From assembly GCA_947459295.1 (NCBI GenBank), contig CANHCY010000012.1:1-48493 (forward strand): 48,493 nucleotides of DNA, given 5' to 3'. The DNA comes from Chitinophagaceae bacterium (GTDB taxonomy: Bacteria > Bacteroidota > Bacteroidia > Chitinophagales > Chitinophagaceae). Made by a program: the position numbers and the translations under genes. Below the pieces are notes generated by a model. The model searched no databases, was not told the origin of the DNA, and worked only from the letters and a program-made list of their open reading frames with translations. Of this stretch, positions 1 through 8,745 are shown piece by piece. Each line of letters starts with the position of its first letter. Position 1 is the first letter of the stretch.

Positions 1-51
1 AATTGATTATCAATTAATTACACCGGTTTTGGTAAGTGCCGTCCGGTCCGC

Positions 52-88
52 AAAAGCCCTTAACTTTCAATGAGTTAGGGGCTTTTTT
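52..88 (+). terminator. Rho-independent terminator of a gene left of the window
   Basis: Bases 52-65 pair with 73-86 (14 bp, one G-U pair) around a 7-nt loop, and a T-run completes the right arm. It probably ends a transcript entering from the left. No complete gene is visible before it. The frames crossing 1-50 close at 4-6, 15-17 or inside the hairpin, so at most a few codons of an upstream gene could be present. The A-run on the left arm means it could also work on the other strand. Nothing else is recognised between 89 and 219 beyond AT-rich DNA that must contain the promoter of the next gene. Confidence 0.8.
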
Positions 89-219
89 GTTGCTACACCT
101 TACATACAAAGTCCTTCCAGAGTTTTCTCATATGTTTTCGACAATTAATTAAATAATTAATATCTTCCTAATCGTAAAAAAACCAAATAGCACTATAACT
201 ATAAAATTATTTCATAAGC

Positions 220-3200
220 TTGAGGTACAGTTTTAAAATAGCATTAGGCGTATTCTTTATTTTAATCGGTATTTTTTGTTGTTCTACAACAAAAGCGCAA
301 GGTCGTTTCGACAATTTTTGTAGTGGAAGCACCAACGATATTTCAACCGCGCTTGGCGTTTCAGGAAGAACATTCAGATGGACACTTGGAACCGTTTCCT
401 CTACAATTACTGGCGCTTCAAGTAATGCAACATTAACAAGTACTATAACACAAACACTTAATTTATCAGGAACTGGATCTGGCATTGTCAATTACAATGT
501 AACTGATGATTTAGGTACAAAATATACAATTGTAGTTTCAGTATTACCTAGGCCAACAATTAGTAATACGGCTACTTGGAATACCGTATCTGTTGGTTGC
601 GGTAACAATATTAATTTTTCGGCAGCATCATCTATTGCAATCAATACCGATGGTTGGACTTGGAGTAGAGCAGCAGTTTTAGGCGCTGGCGCTATTGTTG
701 GTACTGCTAATTTAATTAATGATAACTTAATAAATACAACAACGGCAGCAATCAATGTTCCATATCTAGTAAATATGGTAGCACAAAATGGTTGCACCAA
801 TACGCAAACACTCACTTATACAATAAGTCCAACACCCGTAATTTCTGACGCAAGTAGATATGATACAATTTGTAGTGGCACACCTATTTCTTTTATTCCA
901 AAAACACAACTAACTGGAAGCGTATTTACTTGGGCAAACCCTGCAACCGCTGGTTTAACAGGCGGATCTGCCGCTGCGCTCGCGCAAAAAATTACTAACT
1001 TTAATCAAACACTTAATAATACAACAGCAAATGCAATAAATACCACTTATAACATTGCTCCAAATTTTCAATACACGGGATTTACTTGTGCAGGACCTAC
1101 CTTTCAAATTTTTATAACAGTAAATCCAAAACCCAATGTAGTATCACCGGTAAATGTCACAACATGCAGTGGAACACCTTTTAGAAGCACCCCTGTAACA
1201 GGTGGTGGTAGCATCATCCCAACAAGCACACAATATACCTGGACCACGCCGCAATATAGTGACACAAGCCTATCTGGCGGATCAGGCTTAACACAAACAC
1301 CTGTTCAAGAATATCTTGACCCTCCCATTAGTCAAACATTAATTAATAAATCATTAGTACCGCAAACTGCAACATATAATGTATTTGCAAAAGCTGGCAA
1401 CTGTGTTTCACTTCCTTTTGATTTAGTGGTAACCGTTAACCCTGTTCCAGTTATTAGCTATAAAGACACCCTTGTGGTTTGTAGTGGAACCCCTCCTACT
1501 TTTACAACACTAACGAATATACCAACAGGTGTTACATATTCCTGGACTGCACCTCAAGTTACGCCCGCTAATTCACTCTCTGGTTCAGGTATTAATGCAC
1601 AAAACAATCAAGTAACTTTTGCACCTGTACTCAATAATTTAAAAACAACATCTTCAATTGCAAACTTTTTAGTCATTCCTCGAACACCCCAAAATTGTAT
1701 AGGTAATCCATTTCCAATTGTAGTTAGCGTAAATCCTGTTGCAAGTATCAGTTCACAAAGAGTGATTACTTGTAGTGGATCATCATTTATATCTAGCCCA
1801 ATAAACGTTCCACAAAACACAAGTTATACTTGGAAAGCTCCCTCAAATACAACGGGGATATTTGTAGTAAATGGAAATCAAAATATCAATGCAGCTGGTG
1901 ATTCAACGATTACAGGAAACATAACTTACAACGGCGTTGATTCGGGCGGCATTTCTACCTATACCATTACCCCAAAAAGCGGTAATTGCGTTGGAAATCC
2001 ATTTAATTTATTAGTGACAGTTCGTCCACTACCAAGTGTTTCTACAGCTTCGCAAATTGCTTGTAGTGAAGCACCATTTTCTTCGTCTCCAACTAGTAAC
2101 TTAACTAATATTTCAACATTATATACCTGGGATTTACCGGTTATTAGTCCAGCAAATTCAATACTTGGAGCTTCAGCAAATAATTCTCCAGCATCAAGTA
2201 TAAATCAATTATTAATTGATACCACAAGTGTTGTTGCACAAGCAACCTATACAGTTACGCCAATTGCGCTCGGATGCACTGGTAAACCATTTACATTTAT
2301 AGCGGTTATAAATCCAAGGCCTAATTTTTCAAACAAGGATACCACTATTTGTTCTGGTTATCCTTTTGCAATGAATCCATCACCACTTCCATTTATTACT
2401 TCGTACACTTGGGACGCTCCCATTTTCAATATTCAAAATGCGGTACTAGGCGGACAGGCGCAAACATCACCACTTCCTACATTTAGCCAAGTACTTACAA
2501 ATACGACCAATTCAATTGATGTAATGGCTACTTACAAAGTGACGCCTAGATATGGAGACTGTGTTGGAAAACCATTTTCAATTATTATTACTGTTAAAGC
2601 CTCGCCATACATTACTGACACCCTTAGTTCTGTTGTTTGCAGCGGCAACCCATTTTCAGTTAAAATGCCTAAAAACTTACCAATAGGTTCAATGTACTAT
2701 TGGGATGATCCAACTTATTCTAATGGCATAACGGGCGGTTCTGCTCAACCGGTACTTCAATCAAATATTTCACAAACACTCAGAAATATTAATAGTGACA
2801 CCTCATCGGGCAATGCTTATTACTCTGTAACACCAGTGGCTAATGGTTGTACAGGAAGTTCATTTGTTGTAAAAGTATTGGTAAAAGCAAACTCTGCTAC
2901 TTTAACAAGTCCATTATCTCTTCCTGCACTTTGCAGTGGCAGCACATTTAACTACACGCCTGTTAGTAATTTTCCGGGAACTGCATTTTCATGGGTAAGA
3001 GAAAGCATGTCAGGATTACAAAATCAATCAAATGCAGGATATTCAGATATTAGTGAAATATTGATAGATACTATTGGTGAACCACTTGTTGTAAAATATC
3101 GTTTTTCGCTTTTATATAATGGTTGTGTCAATTTAAAAACGCAAGAGGTTTCAGTTATTGTAAATCCTAAACCAGTACTTAGTAGTTCCTTAAAACCTAC

Positions 3201-5880
3201 ACCCATTTGTTCTGGAAATACTTTTAATTATACCCCTGTAAGTAGCACTAGAGATGTTACATTTAGTTGGGCAAGGAGTTATGTAGTTGGCATAACAGAG
3301 CCACTAACTTCGGGCAATAACAGTATCAGTGAAACACTACGGAATACCACCTTTAATATAGTTCAAGTTCCATATGTATATACACTATCAGCTAATGGCT
3401 GCACCAATCAACAAACGGTTTATGAAATTGTAAATCCAGTTTTGAATTTAGCAGATATGACGAGTCAAGTTTGTAGTGGAAGTAACTTTAAAATTGTTCC
3501 TGATAATGTTGTGAATGCCGAATTTTTATGGTCATTGCCTTCATTAGCAAATGGACTTACCGGTGGCATCGAAAATAATTTAATTCCTATCAATGGGATT
3601 ACAGGCAACATCTCTAATTTAACTGATACACCTAGTGTAGCAAGTTACAGTGTACAACCTATTATTCCTGGTGCAACTACCGGTGGTTGCTTAGGCAAAC
3701 CATTTAAATTATCGGTTGTTGTAAATCCTATTCCAGTTTTAAGTAGCCCGCGCATATTACCTGCAATCTGCAGCAGTACACCATTTAATTATATCCCTAC
3801 TAGTAAAACACCAGGAACCATTTTTTCATGGACTAGAGACAGCATAATTGGCATCAGCAACAAGCCTAATAAAGGATCTTTTATTATTAGTGAAACACTA
3901 GTCGATTCAACTATTTCCCCTGTATTAGTTACTTACAAATACAAAACAACATTTAATGGTTGTACAGATAGTACACAAACAGTTCAGTTTACAATAAATC
4001 CTGCACCAATTGTACCAGACCAAAAAGTAACTATTTGTAGTGGTAGTGTATTCACCTTACCTATAAATTTATTACCAATAAGAACGACTTATACATGGGA
4101 CATGCCTACAATTGTGCCAAGTAGTGCACTTACAAGTTTTACAGCAAAAACTACGCCGCAATCTTCAGTTAGTGACACCATCAACAATACTTCCCTAACA
4201 GACGCTACTGCCACTTACACTATAAAACCATACAATCAAACCTGTGCTCTACAGCCGTTTAATGTAATGGTAACTGTAAAACCTATATCCTTAATTGGGG
4301 AACAAATAATTAATACTTGCAATGGACTAAGGTTGAATTATACACCTACAGGAACACCTACAGGAACAAAATTTAAATGGGCATTTAGTGACATGAACCC
4401 ATCTTTTGCATTATCTGGATATACAACAAATGACACTTTGCTTCAATCAAGTATTTCACAAACATTATTAAATACAAGTAATAATATAATCAATGCAAAT
4501 TATTTAGTTACAACAAATACGAATGGTTGCACCGGTAAAACATTTCAACTAAAAGCGGTAGTAAACCCAACGCCTACCGTAAAAATTACGGCTGCAAGTT
4601 CAGTTTGCGAAAACGCAGCTGATACTTTAGGGTTGAGCTTTACTGGTACCTCGCCATGGTCAATTAGCTACATAGATAATAAAGATAATCTAGTGAAACA
4701 AATAAGTGGATTTACAAAACCAAATTCATTCTTTGTTCAAGCAAATTTACCAAGCGCTAATACTTACATGTATTCTATTATAAATGTTAGAGATGCTTTT
4801 TGCAGTAATGACACATCAAATGGCAAGCCATCTATAGCAAGTATCACACAAACAATTAATAAATTACCCAATGATACCATTTATGCGCCAAATGGACAGC
4901 TAATATGTATTGGTCAGTTTCAACCAATGGTTGTTAGCTCAATTGCGAAAGCATACCAGTGGTATTTTAATAATGCCATTATTCCAAATGCCACAAGTAT
5001 AAATTACAATGCTTATATCCAAGGAGAATATTGGGCAAAAATTACTGATAACAATGGCTGTTCAAATATGACAGTGAACAAAATTAAAATGGTGGATTTA
5101 AAAAGTTATGGATTATTTTTTACTAACGATTCCATCAATTGCATCAATAATATAAAGCAATTTGTAAATAATTCAGATACTTCAACTATTAGAAATATAA
5201 AATGGAGATGGAACTTTAATGGAGAAGATACATCAAACAGTTACAATGCAATTGTCAATTTTAAAAAGCCAGGTTTAAAGAAAATTACACTTTCTGCCAC
5301 AATACCATCATGCGCTTATTCAATTTCTAAAGATAGTTTAATCAATATTGCGTCTCCACGACTTGGCACTAGCTTGCCAACTGTTTCTACAAATGCGGGG
5401 AAGCCTACCATACTAAATGCACGCGTTTTTGAAGCGCAGAAATATAAATATAGCTGGCAACCAACCTGGGGCATTAATTTCACAAACATCCACAATCCCG
5501 TATTCAACTACAATAGAAGTCAAAATTATTTTATTAAAATGACTTCGTCTGAAGGATGTGAAACCGTTGATACCATTAGGGTTAAGGTGTTTGACTCAGC
5601 CATTGTAAACATATTTATACCTAAATCATTTACGCCAAATGGAGATGGGATTAATGATATACTATATCCATATTTAGCAGGTATGAAATCGCTTACTTAT
5701 TTAAAAATTGTAAATAAGTTTGGTAAAATCATGTTTGAAACTAAAAATTCAAGTCAGGGTTGGAATGGCATCAGCTATGGTGAAAAACAACCTATGGATG
5801 TTTATTTATGGATAGCAGAAGGGATAGATAACAATGGGGTAATTATTCGAAAAGATGGAAATGTACTTCTAATCAGGTAA
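220..5880 (+). CDS. Large secreted PKD-like repeat protein with gliding-type T9SS C-terminal domain
   Basis: This 1886-residue protein starts with a Sec signal peptide (residues 1 to about 27, ending STTKAQ). It continues with about 15 PKD-like modules of roughly 95 residues (residues 35-1455). Each has a CSG-type start, a TYTW..P strand, an ATYTVTP-like strand and a second cysteine before a PF motif. An Ig/PKD-like stalk follows (about 1460-1790). The C-terminus (about 1797-1886) matches the gliding motility-associated C-terminal family (CHU_C, TIGR04131-like): FIPKSFTPNGDGIND, then GWNG, then QPMDVYLW. That family is a known type-B T9SS sorting signal, so the product is inferred to be a surface adhesin. 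The start is TTG: an in-frame stop lies at 202-204, and the next Met is far inside the mature protein. A PorP/SprF gene begins 1 bp after the stop, so the two are surely co-transcribed. The ligand is unknown. Confidence 0.9.
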   Translation: MRYSFKIALGVFFILIGIFCCSTTKAQGRFDNFCSGSTNDISTALGVSGRTFRWTLGTVSSTITGASSNATLTSTITQTLNLSGTGSGIVNYNVTDDLGTKYTIVVSVLPRPTISNTATWNTVSVGCGNNINFSAASSIAINTDGWTWSRAAVLGAGAIVGTANLINDNLINTTTAAINVPYLVNMVAQNGCTNTQTLTYTISPTPVISDASRYDTICSGTPISFIPKTQLTGSVFTWANPATAGLTGGSAAALAQKITNFNQTLNNTTANAINTTYNIAPNFQYTGFTCAGPTFQIFITVNPKPNVVSPVNVTTCSGTPFRSTPVTGGGSIIPTSTQYTWTTPQYSDTSLSGGSGLTQTPVQEYLDPPISQTLINKSLVPQTATYNVFAKAGNCVSLPFDLVVTVNPVPVISYKDTLVVCSGTPPTFTTLTNIPTGVTYSWTAPQVTPANSLSGSGINAQNNQVTFAPVLNNLKTTSSIANFLVIPRTPQNCIGNPFPIVVSVNPVASISSQRVITCSGSSFISSPINVPQNTSYTWKAPSNTTGIFVVNGNQNINAAGDSTITGNITYNGVDSGGISTYTITPKSGNCVGNPFNLLVTVRPLPSVSTASQIACSEAPFSSSPTSNLTNISTLYTWDLPVISPANSILGASANNSPASSINQLLIDTTSVVAQATYTVTPIALGCTGKPFTFIAVINPRPNFSNKDTTICSGYPFAMNPSPLPFITSYTWDAPIFNIQNAVLGGQAQTSPLPTFSQVLTNTTNSIDVMATYKVTPRYGDCVGKPFSIIITVKASPYITDTLSSVVCSGNPFSVKMPKNLPIGSMYYWDDPTYSNGITGGSAQPVLQSNISQTLRNINSDTSSGNAYYSVTPVANGCTGSSFVVKVLVKANSATLTSPLSLPALCSGSTFNYTPVSNFPGTAFSWVRESMSGLQNQSNAGYSDISEILIDTIGEPLVVKYRFSLLYNGCVNLKTQEVSVIVNPKPVLSSSLKPTPICSGNTFNYTPVSSTRDVTFSWARSYVVGITEPLTSGNNSISETLRNTTFNIVQVPYVYTLSANGCTNQQTVYEIVNPVLNLADMTSQVCSGSNFKIVPDNVVNAEFLWSLPSLANGLTGGIENNLIPINGITGNISNLTDTPSVASYSVQPIIPGATTGGCLGKPFKLSVVVNPIPVLSSPRILPAICSSTPFNYIPTSKTPGTIFSWTRDSIIGISNKPNKGSFIISETLVDSTISPVLVTYKYKTTFNGCTDSTQTVQFTINPAPIVPDQKVTICSGSVFTLPINLLPIRTTYTWDMPTIVPSSALTSFTAKTTPQSSVSDTINNTSLTDATATYTIKPYNQTCALQPFNVMVTVKPISLIGEQIINTCNGLRLNYTPTGTPTGTKFKWAFSDMNPSFALSGYTTNDTLLQSSISQTLLNTSNNIINANYLVTTNTNGCTGKTFQLKAVVNPTPTVKITAASSVCENAADTLGLSFTGTSPWSISYIDNKDNLVKQISGFTKPNSFFVQANLPSANTYMYSIINVRDAFCSNDTSNGKPSIASITQTINKLPNDTIYAPNGQLICIGQFQPMVVSSIAKAYQWYFNNAIIPNATSINYNAYIQGEYWAKITDNNGCSNMTVNKIKMVDLKSYGLFFTNDSINCINNIKQFVNNSDTSTIRNIKWRWNFNGEDTSNSYNAIVNFKKPGLKKITLSATIPSCAYSISKDSLINIASPRLGTSLPTVSTNAGKPTILNARVFEAQKYKYSWQPTWGINFTNIHNPVFNYNRSQNYFIKMTSSEGCETVDTIRVKVFDSAIVNIFIPKSFTPNGDGINDILYPYLAGMKSLTYLKIVNKFGKIMFETKNSSQGWNGISYGEKQPMDVYLWIAEGIDNNGVIIRKDGNVLLIR
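310..4590 (+). repeat. About 15 tandem PKD-like modules in adhesin 1
   Basis: Module starts recur every 265-320 bp, marked by tgtagtgga/tgcagtgg-type codons for CSG or a variant (near 319, 595, 870, 1164, 1480, 1770, 2061, 2349, 2637, 2931, 3207, 3471, 3768, 4035 and 4317). Each module carries a second Cys about 65-75 residues later, usually in GxCxGxPF. DNA identity between modules is modest, so these are old, diverged duplications. The family resembles the Bacteroidota PKD-like domain. Module borders are approximate. Confidence 0.85.
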
Positions 5881-5881
5881 T

Positions 5882-6907
5882 ATGAAATTTATAAATAAAT
5901 ATTATATCGTCTTATTAGTATTGCTTTTGTGCAATAAATCTAGCTTTGCGCAAGATCCAAATTTTTCGCAGTTTACCGCTTCACCACTTTCCATTAACCC
6001 CGCCCTAACAAGCAACGGCGAGTCATCATGGAGAGCAATGTCAAATGCCAGAACACAATGGGTTGGCATTGGATCATCTTACACAACCCAAAGTTTATCA
6101 ATAGACGGTAAGTTAAAAAGATTTGATGATGATAATTATTTAGGTATTGGTGGAATGATGATTGCCGAAAAAGCGATGGGTGGCATTTTTAAAAGCACCT
6201 ATATAAACATCAACACAGCATACCATTTATCATTAGATAATAAAGGCAATGGGCTGGCTGTAGGACTAGGCTATATTAATAACAATACGCGAATCGACTT
6301 CTCTCAATTAAGTTTTGACCAACAACTATCTAGTATTGGATTTGACAGAGCACTTCCAACTGGAGAGCCATCGCTTTCAAATGCTACTTCATTTTCATCT
6401 GCATGTGCCGGTATCATGTATACCTATGAGGTTGAAAATACTTTTCTCAATGTTGGTGCAGCTGGCTACCGTTTTGTTAAATCAAATAGAAGCGTGTTAG
6501 ATGATAAAACACAGTATATTAGTCCTAGATATGATGTCCATGCTGATTTTGGCACTGCTATCAATGAAAGAGTCAATTTAAATGTGAGTGCCGTTCACAT
6601 GATCCAAAACGGCACAAGAAATACAGCGGTTGGCACTAGTGTAGGACTACTTCATAATTCCACCGATTTTAATTCAGAGCAATTAAGAATGATAAATTTG
6701 GGCATGTTTTACAAGCTGGGTAATGCTATCAGTCCTTATGTGGGATATGTCTATAACAATTTTCAAATGGGACTTTCATATGATGTAAACGTGTCGTCAG
6801 TAAAAAGTGGCTCCATGTCTGCAAGGTCATTTGAAATTTCACTTATGTATAGAGGCTTCACCTCAAATGATGCCACAAGAAGAGGAAGATACCATTCGCC
6901 TTTCTAA
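5882..6907 (+). CDS. PorP/SprF-family type IX secretion system outer-membrane protein
   Basis: The 341-residue product has a signal peptide (residues 1-24, ending SFAQ) and the family signature just after it, DPNFSQFTASPLSINPAL. A predicted beta-barrel follows, with alternating glycine/aromatic strands. Members of the PorP/SprF family (TIGR03519) help secrete or attach particular T9SS substrates; in Flavobacterium johnsoniae sprF lies right after sprB and is needed for SprB export. The ATG lies 1 bp after the adhesin stop, so adhesin 1 is its likely client (inference). The 3' end overlaps the convergent DUF3445 gene by 4 bp. Residues 30-60 align well with the second PorP/SprF protein in the window, but the rest differs, so this is not a recent duplicate. 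Confidence 0.9.
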   Translation: MKFINKYYIVLLVLLLCNKSSFAQDPNFSQFTASPLSINPALTSNGESSWRAMSNARTQWVGIGSSYTTQSLSIDGKLKRFDDDNYLGIGGMMIAEKAMGGIFKSTYININTAYHLSLDNKGNGLAVGLGYINNNTRIDFSQLSFDQQLSSIGFDRALPTGEPSLSNATSFSSACAGIMYTYEVENTFLNVGAAGYRFVKSNRSVLDDKTQYISPRYDVHADFGTAINERVNLNVSAVHMIQNGTRNTAVGTSVGLLHNSTDFNSEQLRMINLGMFYKLGNAISPYVGYVYNNFQMGLSYDVNVSSVKSGSMSARSFEISLMYRGFTSNDATRRGRYHSPF

Positions 6908-7629
6908 ATCATGTAATGGTTTACAATGCTCTTAATTTCCGCTAAATTTTTATATTCCAGCACCGCTTCAGACATTGAATTTATGCTTTCCACAATCCTT
7001 TGGCGCTTGCTCGGATCTTCCAATACCTGCTGCAATGGATGCATGTCAACTTTTACAAAAAACAAACAAATACTACCGTCAATACCCACTGTGGTTTGGG
7101 TTTCGGTTCTAAAATATAGATCATCAATCGTTTGTGGTACCGGCTTTGTATAGCTGGGCAATTGACTCAAAGAAGGCAGTGATGTTAATGTCCAAACATG
7201 CCTTCTAAACATGGCATCTTTTTTTGAAATAAGTGCGGATACTTTCTCACTAGACTTTCGTAGTGTGTCGCCATCTCCTACAGGTAAGTGCATATCAAAA
7301 AAAGAAAGTCCTAACTTTTTTGTCGGATAAAACCCACTCGGAAAACAAAATCCAATAGATTGCAAAAATCCGTCTTTTAAAATGGCAACATCTTCTTCTA
7401 ATTGAGTACAAATTTCTGGAAGTGTAGTGTTTACATCAAACCCACAAAAAGTATTGAAGTGATGTAAATGTTCAGCACTAATACTGCCACAAATTTGAAG
7501 CTCATTAATTGCAAGCTCCTTCTTTTTTTCTAATAAATAGACAGGGTCTGGATGTGCATTAAATGCAGCACCCTCGTATTTTGCAATATCTGGCCCAACG
7601 GTGTACGGAACTTTTACTGGAAATATCAT
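6904..7629 (-). CDS. DUF3445 / heme-dependent oxidative N-demethylase family protein
   Basis: This 241-residue cytoplasmic protein has no signal peptide. It matches the DUF3445 pattern: an HPDP segment near the N-terminus (26-29), CFPSGF (95-100), a KLG..FFDMHLPV stretch (105-117) and a late FRTETQT (173-179) where family members have an RxERQT-like motif. Characterised members are heme-dependent oxidative N-demethylases acting on methylated amines; the substrate here cannot be read from sequence. Its ATG overlaps the stop of the upstream isoaspartyl peptidase gene (ATGA, 7626-7629), which implies translational coupling. It is shorter than many family members and could have diverged in function. 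The family call is fairly firm; the reaction is inferred. Confidence 0.72.
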   Translation of the reverse strand: MIFPVKVPYTVGPDIAKYEGAAFNAHPDPVYLLEKKKELAINELQICGSISAEHLHHFNTFCGFDVNTTLPEICTQLEEDVAILKDGFLQSIGFCFPSGFYPTKKLGLSFFDMHLPVGDGDTLRKSSEKVSALISKKDAMFRRHVWTLTSLPSLSQLPSYTKPVPQTIDDLYFRTETQTTVGIDGSICLFFVKVDMHPLQQVLEDPSKRQRIVESINSMSEAVLEYKNLAEIKSIVNHYMI

Positions 7630-8690
7630 TTGAAAATTAAAATATCTTTTACAACTGCAGCTCCCTGCTTTTCTTTTTTAATAAAGCCTCTATACATCCC
7701 TTCGGTACAAAAAGGAAGTGCGATATTTCCGTTTTTATCTACGGCAATAAGCCCACCATCACCACCTAGTGCGGGAAGCTCTTTCATAACAAGCGTTTCA
7801 GAAGCTAGTGCTAAACTCTGTCCACCAAATTCCATTCGGTCACTAATACTTTTAGCCATTACAAGTCGTAAAAAATATTCACCCCAACCCGTGCAACTAA
7901 TTGCAACGGTATTATTGTTAGCATAAGTGCCGCTTCCAATAATGGGCGCATCGCCAATTCTTCCCCACTTTTTATTGGTCATACCGCCGGTGCTTGTAGC
8001 AGCAGCTAAATTACCATGGGTATCTAAAGCAACCGCACCAACAGTTCCGTATTTATCTTTACGACGCGCTTCATCAAGCTCATTAGCGTATGCGGTTTGA
8101 CCAACTTTTTTTAATTGATCCAAAGAATCTCTTTGTTTGGCACGCTGCAAACCCTTCCATCTTTCAGGTGTATAAAAATATGAAGGGTCTACTATTTCAA
8201 TTCCTTGCACAGCAGCAAATGCTTCTGCACCCCTACCGCTTAATAAAACGTGTTCCGATTTTTCCATTACAGCTCTTGCTGCAGTAATTGGATTTTTAAT
8301 GGTTCGAACTCCAGCAATAGATCCTGCTGCTAATGTTTTTCCATCCATAATGGCTGCATCGAGTTCATTAACACCTTCGCTTGTAAATACAGCACCTTTT
8401 CCTGCATTAAAAAGTGGATTATTTTCTAGCACTTTGACAGTGGCTTCTACAGCATCTAATGCAGTTCCACCTTTTTCTAAAATTGCATTACCCACTAATA
8501 GTGCACTATCCAGTCCACTTTTATACCTTGCTTCAAGTGCGGGTGTAAACTGACTTTTATTGAGTGTGCCAGCACCTCCATGAATCACCAATACATATTT
8601 TCCGGTATTCGCATTATTAGAAGTCGCTGTTTGTTGCGCAAACAATGAGCTAGAACAAACAGTAATTAGGATGTAAATAAGTATACGCAT
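7626..8690 (-). CDS. Isoaspartyl peptidase / plant-type L-asparaginase (Ntn hydrolase)
   Basis: The enzyme family splits isoaspartyl dipeptides and L-asparagine. Its precursor cuts itself before a Thr that becomes the N-terminal nucleophile. Here that is Thr216 in the motif KYGTVGAVALD, followed by the substrate-binding stretch AAATSTGGMTNK. The N-terminal subunit has the typical LVIHGGAGTL and NAGKGAVFTSEG segments; the C-terminal subunit has the GTGWGEYFLR-like region (CTGWGEYFLR). I chose the ATG at 8690 because it gives a clean signal peptide (MRILIYILITVCSSSLFAQ), predicting periplasmic location; an ATG at 8708 would add six residues. The gene is translationally coupled to the DUF3445 gene and divergent from the kelch lipoprotein gene. 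Confidence 0.92.
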   Translation of the reverse strand: MRILIYILITVCSSSLFAQQTATSNNANTGKYVLVIHGGAGTLNKSQFTPALEARYKSGLDSALLVGNAILEKGGTALDAVEATVKVLENNPLFNAGKGAVFTSEGVNELDAAIMDGKTLAAGSIAGVRTIKNPITAARAVMEKSEHVLLSGRGAEAFAAVQGIEIVDPSYFYTPERWKGLQRAKQRDSLDQLKKVGQTAYANELDEARRKDKYGTVGAVALDTHGNLAAATSTGGMTNKKWGRIGDAPIIGSGTYANNNTVAISCTGWGEYFLRLVMAKSISDRMEFGGQSLALASETLVMKELPALGGDGGLIAVDKNGNIALPFCTEGMYRGFIKKEKQGAAVVKDILIFK

Positions 8691-8708
8691 AGCTAGTATT
8701 TGAGGCAA

Positions 8709-8740
8709 TTTAATATAATCTGAGGATTTTATTACCTTTA
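8709..8740 (+). promoter_or_regulatory. Possible Bacteroidota promoter for the kelch lipoprotein gene
   Basis: TTTA (8709-8712), then 20 nt, then TACCTTTA (8733-8740) fits the TTTG/TAnnTTTG consensus with one mismatch in each box. The -7 box ends 5 nt before the ATG at 8746, so any transcript would be nearly leaderless. This is weak evidence from one sequence. Confidence 0.35.
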
Positions 8741-8745
8741 AATCA

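Noticed and set aside
30..55. The stretch GTCCGGTCCGCA looks like the 3' end of a tRNA or a tRNA-derived attachment site.
   Set aside because: No T-loop (TTCRA) or pairing T-stem lies before it, and no acceptor partner is present. No integrase gene is nearby.
2..73. An open frame to TGA 71-73 that could be the end of an upstream protein.
   Set aside because: It would run through the left arm and loop of the terminator, so it is most likely chance.
310..4590. CRISPR-like regular spacing (about 290 bp) of similar DNA.
   Set aside because: The spacing and similarity are those of protein-coding domain repeats in one uninterrupted frame.
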